Assembly (NCBI GenBank): GCA_021159785.1
Contig: JAGHDU010000079.1
Coordinates: 1 to 6,586 of the forward strand
DNA from: Staphylothermus sp.
GTDB taxonomy: Archaea > Thermoproteota > Thermoprotei_A > Sulfolobales > Desulfurococcaceae
Length of the DNA stretch: 6,586 bases
Reading direction: 5' to 3'
The notes under the pieces are model-generated. The model had not been told where the DNA came from and did not search any database. It saw only the letters and a list, made by a program, of their open reading frames with translations. This document shows positions 1 through 5,506 of this stretch, in pieces. Position 1 is the stretch's first letter. The number at the start of each line of letters is the position of its first letter. Made by a program: the position numbers and the translations under genes.

Positions 1-411
1 CTTCATAGCAGAATATATGGTTTCACTATCTAGAACAGCTGTTAAACCAGCAAGGTACTTAGCATATGTCTCGGGTAGTCTTAGTCTCTGGTAAATCCCC
101 CTGATCTCAGGAGATAGTTCTTCCCAACTACTAACAGGTTTATCAATAGGCTTAACATAATACGTTGTTATTTCATCTAAGTCAATCATATCTATACCTG
201 TAAGCCAATTAGGAGTAGGTAATTTTTCGAAATACTCTAATGCTCTTAAGCGTAGTCTTCTCATCCAATCGGGTTCTTTCTTTTGTCTAGAAAGATCTTC
301 TACTAAGCTCCTAGAGATTTTGCCCCTGATCTCTATTTCTCTCCTATACTCTATGGGTTCCATATAGTCTGGGCGCTCAATGAATTCCGATAACTCTATT
401 GCTTTTGTCAC
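1..411 (-). CDS. sufB: SufB, Fe-S cluster assembly scaffold protein (N-terminal 137 residues; runs off the window)
   Basis: SufB pairs with the ATPase SufC in the cytoplasmic SUF complex that builds Fe-S clusters and passes them to apoproteins. I translated the minus strand from a GTG at 411-409, which overlaps the sufC stop as GTGA. The frame stays open to base 1, giving 137 of the roughly 470 residues usual for the family. Recognisable SufB N-terminal features are an EPDWM segment (residues 46-50) followed by RRLRLRALEYF, then LPTPNW (64-69), TYYVKP (83-88) and a segment near 103-122 with KYLAGL. The beta-helix core, where cluster ligands lie, is outside the window. A GGTGG site (418-422, minus strand) sits 6 nt before the GTG and supports this start and coupling to sufC. 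SufD is the alternative paralogue, but the TYYVKP and KYLAGL regions favour SufB. Confidence 0.87.
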   Translation of the reverse strand, partial: MTKAIELSEFIERPDYMEPIEYRREIEIRGKISRSLVEDLSRQKKEPDWMRRLRLRALEYFEKLPTPNWLTGIDMIDLDEITTYYVKPIDKPVSSWEELSPEIRGIYQRLRLPETYAKYLAGLTAVLDSETIYSAMK

Positions 412-1151
412 TTATTTCCACCAAGCCAGCTGTAGCCCTCTCTATCGATTTTTTCTATGAGTTCTCTTCCACCTTCAGCAACAATTCTTCCATGATATAG
501 TACGTAGACTTTTGAGGGATCAACGTATTGTAGAACTCTCGGATAATGCGTGATAAGTATAACTGAGGAACCTGCCGCAATCATTTCTCGTATAACATCT
601 GCTATTGTCCTAACGCCATCCACATCGAGCCCGCTATCGGGTTCATCCATTATAATGTATTTTGGTCTGAGGATCTTCGCTTGTAGGACTTCACTTCTCT
701 TTTTTTCTCCACCACTAAATCCTACATTTAGTTCTCTCTCAATAAGTTCTTCTTTGAGGCCGAGGATCTTTGCTTCTGTGAGCACTTTTTCCCTTAATCC
801 CTCTATGGGTTCTGTTAAATCGAATTTATTGTTTCGCCTATTCAGGGCAGCTGTGAGGAGAGATAGTAATGTTATTCCGGGTATCTCTACGGGGTCTTGG
901 AAAACTAGGAATAATCCCTTTAATGCTCTTTCCTCGGTTGGTTTATCTGTAATGTCCTCGCCTTCTAACAGTATTTTTCCCTTAACAACCTTGTATGCTG
1001 GGTGCCCCATTATTGTGAGTGCAAGACTTGTTTTTCCACTACCATTAGGGCCCATGATTACCGTGAGTTCTCCTTTTCCAACAGTCATGTCTATGTCTTG
1101 TAGAACGGTCTTATCGTTTATTTTAACCGTTAAGTCCTTTATTTCCAGCAT
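408..1151 (-). CDS. sufC: SufC, Fe-S assembly ABC-type ATPase
   Basis: SufC is the soluble ABC ATPase that powers the SUF Fe-S cluster assembly complex by driving conformational change in bound SufB (or SufB/SufD). The protein has 247 residues, normal for the family. Visible motifs in order are Walker A GPNGSGKT (34-41), the Q-loop in VFQDPVEIPG (Q85), the signature FSGGEKKR (145-152) with the SufC-typical continuation SEVLQ, Walker B YIIMDEPDSGLD (165-176, catalytic E170), and the H-loop H202 in ITHYPR. There are no membrane segments, so it is not a transporter subunit fusion. ATG 1151 is the natural start (MLEIKDLTV), with a weak GGTGT site (1160-1164) 8 nt upstream. It is the first gene of a sufC-sufB operon reading left, and sufB overlaps it by 4 bp. 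The minimal SufBC pair is known from many archaea. Confidence 0.96.
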   Translation of the reverse strand: MLEIKDLTVKINDKTVLQDIDMTVGKGELTVIMGPNGSGKTSLALTIMGHPAYKVVKGKILLEGEDITDKPTEERALKGLFLVFQDPVEIPGITLLSLLTAALNRRNNKFDLTEPIEGLREKVLTEAKILGLKEELIERELNVGFSGGEKKRSEVLQAKILRPKYIIMDEPDSGLDVDGVRTIADVIREMIAAGSSVILITHYPRVLQYVDPSKVYVLYHGRIVAEGGRELIEKIDREGYSWLGGNK

Positions 1152-1205
1152 GATACACTACACCGTAATCCTTATTGTGTTCGGTATAATGTTTAGGGCT
1201 TATTT

Positions 1206-1212
1206 GTATAAA
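1206..1212 (-). promoter_or_regulatory. Candidate TATA box of the sufCB operon
   Basis: Read on the minus strand this is TTTATAC followed by AAAT, the same core seen before the serpin gene. Its centre is about 57 nt from the sufC ATG. An archaeal start point about 26 nt downstream would leave a leader of roughly 30 nt that includes the weak GGTGT SD site at 1160-1164. A weaker alternative (ATTATAC, about 1185-1191) would give a leader of about 10 nt. Inferred from sequence pattern and distance only. Confidence 0.45.
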
Positions 1213-1338
1213 TGTATTAAATAGCTTATAAGTTTGTGGGAGCGTTTTATTTCACATTTGTTGACTTATTTATCCCACTCTAATGTGTCAAATTACACCG
1301 TCTATACCAAGTTATAATTACATTCAGTCAAAATATGG

Positions 1339-1346
1339 TTTATATC
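1339..1346 (+). promoter_or_regulatory. TATA box for the cytidine deaminase gene
   Basis: TTTATATC is a strong crenarchaeal TATA-like element, followed by a very AT-rich stretch. It predicts transcription initiation near 1368, about 44 nt before the TTG at 1412. It lies inside the open frame that begins at ATG 1283. An RNA made from it could not encode that N-terminal part, which is the main argument for the downstream start. Confidence 0.6.
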
Positions 1347-1355
1347 TTATTTATT

Positions 1356-1369
1356 ATAATTATAATTAT
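1356..1369. repeat. 14-bp perfect palindrome at the predicted start point of the cytidine deaminase gene
   Basis: ATAATTATAATTAT is identical to its reverse complement. It begins 9 nt after the TATA box and covers the predicted initiation site. That is where an archaeal repressor would block RNA polymerase, so it is a possible operator. Its low-complexity A/T composition makes chance a serious alternative; it may simply ease promoter melting. Confidence 0.4.
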
Positions 1370-1398
1370 GATACAGTTGCTCAAGCATATACTTCTGC

Positions 1399-1403
1399 GA
1401 GGA
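1399..1403 (+). promoter_or_regulatory. Ribosome binding site deciding the cytidine deaminase start
   Basis: GAGGA lies 8 nt before TTG 1412 and matches the archaeal anti-SD sequence. No comparable site precedes ATG 1283. With the internal TATA box this favours translation from 1412. Confidence 0.55.
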
Positions 1404-1411
1404 ATATTGAA

Positions 1412-1807
1412 TTGCAACAAAACAAGATACATGAATTAATAAGGAAAGCAGAAGAGGTACTTCCAAATAGTTATGCACCGTACAGTGGAATACATGTAGC
1501 TTCAGCAATCCTTACAGACAAGGGAAACATATATCTCGGAGTCAACGTTGAAAACGCTAGTTTTGGATTAACAATGTGTGCAGAAAGAACAGCCATTTTC
1601 GATATGGTAACCCATGGAGAAAGAAAACCAGTGATAGTAACCATAGTTACTGATTACGAAGAACCAATACCTCCATGTGGAGCCTGCAGGCAAGTGATAG
1701 CGGAATTTAACCCAGATGCAATAATAGCAATGTATTCGGTAAAAACAAAGAAACTAATAGTATCGAATCTAAACGAACTATTACCATCACCATTTAAAAT
1801 AAAGTAA
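1412..1807 (+). CDS. cdd: Cytidine deaminase, small homotetrameric zinc type
   Basis: This cytoplasmic enzyme hydrolytically deaminates cytidine and deoxycytidine to uridine and deoxyuridine in pyrimidine salvage. From the TTG at 1412 it has 131 residues, the usual size of the small class. SYAPYSG (20-26) and NVENASFG (45-52) form the nucleoside pocket. MCAER (55-59) gives zinc ligand C56 and catalytic E58, and PPCGACR (87-93) gives zinc ligands C89 and C92. This three-cysteine pattern marks the tetrameric class. The frame is open back to ATG 1283, which would add 43 tyrosine-rich residues absent from the family. A TATA box (1339-1346) inside that extension and a GAGGA site (1399-1403) 8 nt before the TTG argue for 1412. 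It stands alone, divergent from sufCB and separated from the serpin gene by 196 bp. Confidence 0.93.
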   Translation: MQQNKIHELIRKAEEVLPNSYAPYSGIHVASAILTDKGNIYLGVNVENASFGLTMCAERTAIFDMVTHGERKPVIVTIVTDYEEPIPPCGACRQVIAEFNPDAIIAMYSVKTKKLIVSNLNELLPSPFKIK

Positions 1808-1838
1808 GAACACATTGACCAAGGTTTAATACAATGTT

Positions 1839-1845
1839 TTTATAC
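1839..1845 (+). promoter_or_regulatory. Second (orphan) TATA-like element
   Basis: TTTATAC followed by AAAC matches the boxes proposed for sufC and the serpin gene. It predicts a start near 1868, about 135 nt before the serpin start. It could be a distal serpin promoter, drive a short untranslated RNA, or just be the T-rich terminator of the cytidine deaminase gene (TTTTT at 1837-1841). Confidence 0.3.
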
Positions 1846-1961
1846 AAACCAATTATCAAGGATTCTTCGATATCAATTTAGTAAAATTTCATTAGGGACT
1901 AGGTGTTCGAATTATTGTACTAACTATTCTAATTCCCATTCTTACCTGTTCATAGCTTTGA

Positions 1962-1968
1962 TTTATAC
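1962..1968 (+). promoter_or_regulatory. TATA box of the serpin gene
   Basis: TTTATAC is centred about 39 nt before the GTG at 2004. Initiation about 26 nt downstream, near 1991, would leave a short leader that just includes the GGTGG SD site at 1994-1998. The geometry is self-consistent and supports GTG 2004 as the start. Confidence 0.55.
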
Positions 1969-1993
1969 GGTTTAATCCATATAGACCCTATTT

Positions 1994-1998
1994 GGTGG
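1994..1998 (+). promoter_or_regulatory. Ribosome binding site deciding the serpin start
   Basis: GGTGG sits 5 nt before GTG 2004. The upstream in-frame starts (TTG 1992 and GTG 1995) overlap this site and could not use it. The start is therefore placed at 2004. Confidence 0.6.
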
Positions 1999-2003
1999 TA
2001 GAA

Positions 2004-3245
2004 GTGAATTATTCAAGATCTCTGTATCTTAGTATTGTAAGTATTGTTTTGATTATTGGTGTATCACTAGGTGTTTTCTATTATGTATTCTATAGAGGTA
2101 GTGTTAGTGAAATCGTTTATGGTAAGCCTGTTGATTCTTACACTGTGTTTTCTTTAGAATTGTTGAAGAGGAGTGGTTTGGGTAGAGATAATACTGCTGT
2201 ATCGCCTCTGAGTATTTATATAGCGCTGCTCATGCTCACTGAAGGTGCTGGTAGCGATACCAGGACCGAGCTTATGAGTGCTCTTTATTTATCCTCGTTG
2301 AGTGATGCTAGGGATTGGTTCAAAGATGTTCTTAGTGATGTTCTTAATGTATCGGACCCTGCTAGGAGTAGTGTTGCTAATAGTATATGGGTTCAGGAGG
2401 GATTTCCTATTAATAAATCTTATGTAGAATTGCTTGAAGAATACTACTATGCTGAGGAAAAATATGTTGACTTTATACATAATCCACCTCTTGCTGTGAA
2501 AATGATTAATGACTGGGTTTCAAATAAGACATATGGATTGATCGAACGTATTGTGGATGAATCATCTATTGATCCTCAAACGAGGATAGTATTGATAAAC
2601 ACTTTGTATTTCAAGGCTAATTGGACTACTCCATTCACAAGTGTTCTTCTGGGTAAATTCCATTCTCCTAAAGGAGATATTGATACAGACTATCTTGTTG
2701 GTGAACAGGATGTTTGGTTAATTGAGACTAATGATTATATTGCCATAGCTTTAGGGTATTTGGGGACTGATATAAAGTTCGTTGTTATTATGCCTAAAAA
2801 CGGTGACTTAGAAGGCTTTGTCTCAAGTCTCGATCGTCAGGAATTATTGGGGATCTTTGACAAATTGTTCTCAGAGGAACCCGTAAGAATTGAATTACAT
2901 CTTCCAGCTTTCGATATCGATAGTGGAATAATTAGTTATAGGGACAAATTAAAGGATATGGGAATAGTCAAAGCCTTCGATCCAAACCAAGCGGATTTTG
3001 GCCCAATGCATGCCAATAACTCTAAGGTCTTATACGTAAGCGACGTACTACATAGAGCACGTGTAAAAATAACCATTTATGGTACAGAAGCTGCGGCAGC
3101 TACTGCAATAGTGATGAAATTAGAATCAGTTCCAGAAGTATATAAAGAAGTATGGATCAATAAACCATTTCTATTCTTCCTAGTCGATCCCGAGAATAAT
3201 GCCGTATTCTTCGCTGGAAGCTATCTGTATCCTCCACAGCAGTGA
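2004..3245 (+). CDS. Membrane-anchored (extracellular) serpin, inhibitory type
   Basis: Serpins are suicide inhibitors that trap serine or cysteine proteases when the reactive loop is cut and inserts into sheet A. From GTG 2004 the protein has 413 residues. A hydrophobic segment (about 7-30) near the N-terminus indicates a signal anchor or signal peptide, so the serpin domain should lie outside the membrane. Five NxS/T sequons fit export. Serpin hallmarks are SPLSI (67-71), INTLYFKANW (198-207), the shutter histidine in DVLHRA (H350), the hinge GTEAAAATA (360-368) and the signature INKPFLFF (385-392). By alignment to alpha-1-antitrypsin, P15 is G360 and P1 is E374 (LES), an unusual P1. The usual P17 Glu is Ile. 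The loop is about 3 residues longer than in antitrypsin before NKPF. The fold is certain; target protease and exact P1 are inferred. It appears monocistronic. Confidence 0.94.
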   Translation: MNYSRSLYLSIVSIVLIIGVSLGVFYYVFYRGSVSEIVYGKPVDSYTVFSLELLKRSGLGRDNTAVSPLSIYIALLMLTEGAGSDTRTELMSALYLSSLSDARDWFKDVLSDVLNVSDPARSSVANSIWVQEGFPINKSYVELLEEYYYAEEKYVDFIHNPPLAVKMINDWVSNKTYGLIERIVDESSIDPQTRIVLINTLYFKANWTTPFTSVLLGKFHSPKGDIDTDYLVGEQDVWLIETNDYIAIALGYLGTDIKFVVIMPKNGDLEGFVSSLDRQELLGIFDKLFSEEPVRIELHLPAFDIDSGIISYRDKLKDMGIVKAFDPNQADFGPMHANNSKVLYVSDVLHRARVKITIYGTEAAAATAIVMKLESVPEVYKEVWINKPFLFFLVDPENNAVFFAGSYLYPPQQ

Positions 3246-3268
3246 CTTTTATTCCCTTATCCATATAC

Positions 3269-3289
3269 TATTTTTCCAATACGGTTTTC
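3269..3289 (+). terminator. Probable T-rich terminator of the serpin gene
   Basis: Two T-runs (TTTTT within 3270-3276, TTTT within 3283-3288) lie 25-45 nt after the serpin stop codon. Archaeal terminators are typically pyrimidine/T-rich tracts without a needed hairpin. The assignment rests on position and composition. Confidence 0.35.
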
Positions 3290-3295
3290 TACTCG

Positions 3296-3315
3296 AAACA
3301 ATATAGCTATTGTTT
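3296..3315. repeat. Inverted repeat (8+4+8 bp) upstream of the kor operon, candidate operator
   Basis: The arms AAACAATA (3296-3303) and TATTGTTT (3308-3315) are perfect reverse complements around a TAGC centre. The 20-bp site spans two helical turns, as expected for a dimeric HTH regulator. It ends directly against the korD SD site (from 3316). If the CATATAC at 3262-3268 is the TATA box, the site would lie just downstream of initiation, near +6 to +25, where a repressor could block transcription. As RNA it would form only a weak AT-rich hairpin beside the SD site. Confidence 0.55.
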
Positions 3316-3317
3316 GT

Positions 3318-3324
3318 GAGGGGA
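3318..3324 (+). promoter_or_regulatory. Strong ribosome binding site of korD
   Basis: GAGGGGA lies 7 nt before ATG 3332. It is a strong SD site, implying a transcript with a leader and thus initiation well upstream, probably near 3290. Confidence 0.6.
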
Positions 3325-3331
3325 CCATTCT

Positions 3332-3544
3332 ATGAGTAAAGTGTTTACTGTAGAAGTTAATGGTTTGCTTTGTAAGGGATGCGGTATTTGTTCTGAGATC
3401 TGTCCTCGTGGAGCCCTTGTTATGGATGGTGTTAATTCGGAGACTGGTTATCCGAATCCCAAGATTGTTGGGGAATGTGTTGGTTGTAAGTTATGTATGT
3501 GGTTCTGCCCAGATCAAGCAATAGTGGTGATTAAGAAGGGGTGA
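3332..3544 (+). CDS. korD: 2-oxoacid:ferredoxin oxidoreductase delta subunit (two [4Fe-4S] ferredoxin)
   Basis: This is the electron-transfer subunit of the cytoplasmic 2-oxoacid:ferredoxin oxidoreductase. It relays electrons from the thiamine site in the alpha/beta core to free ferredoxin. The 70 residues are a plain bacterial-type 2[4Fe-4S] ferredoxin. Cluster motif one is CKGCGICSEICP (C14, C17, C20, C24) and motif two is CVGCKLCMWFCP (C49, C52, C55, C59). All eight ligands and both prolines are present, with a loop of about 24 residues between motifs. ATG 3332 follows a strong SD site. It opens a D-A-B-C operon, an order common for archaeal 2-oxoglutarate and 2-oxoisovalerate enzymes. A stand-alone ferredoxin is unlikely given the next three genes. 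Confidence 0.93.
   Translation: MSKVFTVEVNGLLCKGCGICSEICPRGALVMDGVNSETGYPNPKIVGECVGCKLCMWFCPDQAIVVIKKG
3538..3544 (+). promoter_or_regulatory. korA ribosome binding site containing the korD stop codon
   Basis: GGGGTGA includes the korD stop TGA (3542-3544) and lies 6 nt before ATG 3551. The in-frame ATG 3545 directly abuts the site and is too close to use it, so 3551 is chosen. Confidence 0.65.
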
Positions 3545-3550
3545 ATGTGT

Positions 3551-4663
3551 ATGAAGAGAATGCTTATTTCTGGTAATGAAGCAGTTGCTTATGGAGCAAT
3601 TGATGCTGGTTGTAGATTCTATGCTGGTTACCCTATTACTCCTAGTAGTGAGATAATGCATATGATGGCCAAGCTCTTACCAGAACATGGTGGCGTCTTT
3701 ATACAGGCAGAGGATGAGCTGGCGGCTATAAATATGTTGATTGGTGCTTCTTGGGCTGGATTAAAAGCTATGACTGCTACTAGCGGGCCTGGATTTAGCT
3801 TGATGCAGGAAGGGATAGGTTATGCTGTAATGACTGAGACTCCTCTTGTGGTTGTTGATGTTATGCGTGCAGGACCAGCAACTGGGCAAGCGACTAAAGC
3901 TGCTCAAGGAGACTTGATGCAGGCCCGCTGGGGTAGGCATGGAGACCAGTATCTTGTAGTATTAGCTCCAGAGTCTCCACAAGAAGCATATGATTTAATC
4001 ATAGAGGCTTTCAATATATCTGAGTCTTTGAGAACACCTGTAGTGTTCTTATCTGATGAATTCATAGGACATGGCCGCGAAGTAGTTTTTAGAAAAGATC
4101 CTGAGGAAATACAGCTTGTTGAGCGACGTAGACCAAGTGATCATGAGCCGTTGTTTGGAAGCGATGATCCAAGAATTCCTCCGCCAATGCCTCGTCTCGG
4201 TGATGGATACTATGTTCTTGTTACTGGGTCTACTCATAATGAATATGGTTATAGAGATGTTCATAGTTTTGAGACACATTATAGGCTTGTTAAGCGGCTA
4301 AAAGAGAAGATCTGGGGCAATATTGATAAGATATTCAAATATGAAGTTGTAGGCGATCCTGAGGGAGCCGAGAAAGCTGTAGTGTGTTTCGGCTCTACGT
4401 GTAGGTCGGCGAAGGAAGCTATAGAGGGCATGGATGATGTAGTGTTGATTAGACTGATCACTTTATGGCCTCTGAATTATGATTTACTCCGAAAATTATT
4501 ATCTAATGTATCACTTATTCTTGTTCCAGAGCTTTCGTTGGGTCAGTTAATCTACGATGTACAACAAGTTGTTGATAGCGATGTAAAAGTAATTGGTGTC
4601 AACAAGGTAGGAGGTGGTGTTCCTATTTATCCATCTGAAATCAAAGAAGCCTTAAAGGGGTGA
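3551..4663 (+). CDS. korA: 2-oxoacid (2-oxoglutarate):ferredoxin oxidoreductase alpha subunit
   Basis: The alpha subunit forms, with KorB, the core that decarboxylates a 2-oxoacid and makes the acyl-CoA: 2-oxoglutarate + CoA + oxidised ferredoxin to succinyl-CoA + CO2 + reduced ferredoxin. From ATG 3551 it has 370 residues, typical for a separate alpha chain. The pyrimidine-binding domain shows YPITPSSE (27-34), AEDELAAINMLIGASWAG (53-70) and TATSGPGFSLMQEGIG (76-91), then GPATGQAT (108-115) and RWGRHGD (126-132). A middle segment has the KorA-like VTGSTHNEYGY (224-234), and the C-terminal domain has LWPL (306-309) and VPELSLGQ (325-332). The loop I know as GPSTGxPT has Ala in place of Ser and Pro. 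Translation is coupled to korD. Substrate could instead be a branched-chain 2-oxoacid (Vor); the class is certain, the substrate inferred. Confidence 0.92.
   Translation: MKRMLISGNEAVAYGAIDAGCRFYAGYPITPSSEIMHMMAKLLPEHGGVFIQAEDELAAINMLIGASWAGLKAMTATSGPGFSLMQEGIGYAVMTETPLVVVDVMRAGPATGQATKAAQGDLMQARWGRHGDQYLVVLAPESPQEAYDLIIEAFNISESLRTPVVFLSDEFIGHGREVVFRKDPEEIQLVERRRPSDHEPLFGSDDPRIPPPMPRLGDGYYVLVTGSTHNEYGYRDVHSFETHYRLVKRLKEKIWGNIDKIFKYEVVGDPEGAEKAVVCFGSTCRSAKEAIEGMDDVVLIRLITLWPLNYDLLRKLLSNVSLILVPELSLGQLIYDVQQVVDSDVKVIGVNKVGGGVPIYPSEIKEALKG
4657..4663 (+). promoter_or_regulatory. korB ribosome binding site containing the korA stop codon
   Basis: GGGGTGA includes the korA stop TGA (4661-4663). GTG 4669 follows after 5 nt. 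The in-frame GTG 4660 lies within the site itself, so it is disfavoured. Confidence 0.6.
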
Positions 4664-4668
4664 TCCGT

Positions 4669-5499
4669 GTGTCTGGACATGAGCATCCAAGCCTCAAGTA
4701 TATGAGAAAAGAAGTATTGCCAACAGCATTTTGTCCAGGATGTTTTAATGGAATTGTTATGAATGCATTGTTCCAAGCATTCGAAGAGCTTGAAATACTT
4801 GATTTGAAAAAATACGTGTTCGTTAGCGGTATTGGTTGTTCTTCGTGGATTCCAAGCCCATACATTAAAGCTGATTCTCTGCATACTCTGCATGGTAGAG
4901 CTATTCCTGTTGCTACTGGTGTGAAATTAGCCAATCCAGATCTCGAAGTGATTGTTATTGGTGGTGATGGTGATTTAGCATCTATTGGTGGTAATCACTT
5001 ACTGCATGCAGCAAGGAGGAACATGGACCTAGTGGTGATTATGATCAATAACTTAGTATATGGTATGACGCGTGGACAAGCAGCACCTACAACACCAAAA
5101 GGCATGATAACTCCAACAACCCCCTATGGTAACCCTGAGGAACCAATGGATGTAGCTAGATTATTAGCAAGTACTAACGCGAACTATGTTGCAAAATGGT
5201 GTATCTCACAATACATGTTCCTCAAGAATAGCTTCAAAAAAGTCCTTGGTGAAATCAAGAGAGGGTTTAGATTCATAGAAGTATATGCACCATGTACAAC
5301 TTTCGTCATTAGAAGAGAAAACAAAACGCCGGGACAGAAGCTGAAGGAATTAATGAATACTTGCATCGGGCTAGAGAAATTGGAGAAAATGCCACGGGAG
5401 GAGAGAACAAAGTATATCCCCACTGGTGTCTTTAAAGAGAATGACAAACCTGGATTCATAGACAATTATAGACAATACGTATCTATTTCAAAGAGGTGA
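4669..5499 (+). CDS. korB: 2-oxoacid (2-oxoglutarate):ferredoxin oxidoreductase beta subunit
   Basis: The beta subunit binds the thiamine diphosphate pyrophosphate/Mg part and the proximal [4Fe-4S] cluster of the 2-oxoacid:ferredoxin oxidoreductase. From GTG 4669 it has 276 residues, usual for the family. Visible motifs are FCPGCFNG (21-28; C22 and C25), GIGCSS (54-59; C57), HTLHGRA (72-78), the ThDP/Mg motif GDGD (99-102) ending at NN (127-128), and YGMTRGQAAPTTPKG (131-145). C209 in YAPCTT is the expected fourth cluster ligand, so C22, C25, C57 and C209 are intact. The HTLHGRA version and the fused-free D-A-B-C layout favour the Kor/Vor group over pyruvate enzymes. The longer reading from GTG 4660 adds only three residues and overlaps the SD site. 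Coupled to korA and korC. Confidence 0.92.
   Translation: MSGHEHPSLKYMRKEVLPTAFCPGCFNGIVMNALFQAFEELEILDLKKYVFVSGIGCSSWIPSPYIKADSLHTLHGRAIPVATGVKLANPDLEVIVIGGDGDLASIGGNHLLHAARRNMDLVVIMINNLVYGMTRGQAAPTTPKGMITPTTPYGNPEEPMDVARLLASTNANYVAKWCISQYMFLKNSFKKVLGEIKRGFRFIEVYAPCTTFVIRRENKTPGQKLKELMNTCIGLEKLEKMPREERTKYIPTGVFKENDKPGFIDNYRQYVSISKR
5493..5499 (+). promoter_or_regulatory. korC ribosome binding site containing the korB stop codon
   Basis: GAGGTGA includes the korB stop TGA (5497-5499) and lies 7 nt before TTG 5507. The nearby ATG 5502 is out of frame and reaches a stop after five codons. This confirms TTG as the korC start. Confidence 0.65.
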
Positions 5500-5506
5500 G
5501 TATGAA

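Larger units (their letters stand above)
1808..2003. other. Intergenic region between the cytidine deaminase and serpin genes
   Basis: There is no convincing gene in these 196 bases: the longest open frames on either strand are very short and have no SD site. It contains two TATA-like elements, at 1839-1845 and 1962-1968. The T-rich run at 1837-1841 could also end the cytidine deaminase transcript. I saw no strong hairpin, tRNA arm set or C/D-box pair. Confidence 0.5.

Noticed and set aside
550..1224. 224-codon plus-strand frame opposite sufC
   Set aside because: It is antisense to a fully motif-bearing SufC, its translation is a Ser/Ile-rich shadow with no recognisable domain, and no SD site fits.
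1159..1301. Repeated octamer TACACCGT at 1159-1166 and 1294-1301
   Set aside because: Only two copies of 8 bp in a divergent intergenic region, not placed symmetrically to the promoters; too weak to call a regulatory repeat.
1834..1881. 15-codon frame between the cytidine deaminase and serpin genes
   Set aside because: No SD site or promoter at the right distance; expected by chance in AT-rich DNA.
2289..2480. 63-codon minus-strand frame within the serpin gene
   Set aside because: Antisense to a conserved serpin segment; no SD site or promoter.
4049..4934. Several 60-97 codon frames overlapping korA and korB in other frames and strands
   Set aside because: All lie inside well-supported kor genes and show no family features.
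5184..5465. 93-codon minus-strand frame within korB
   Set aside because: Shadow of the korB C-terminal half; no recognisable features.
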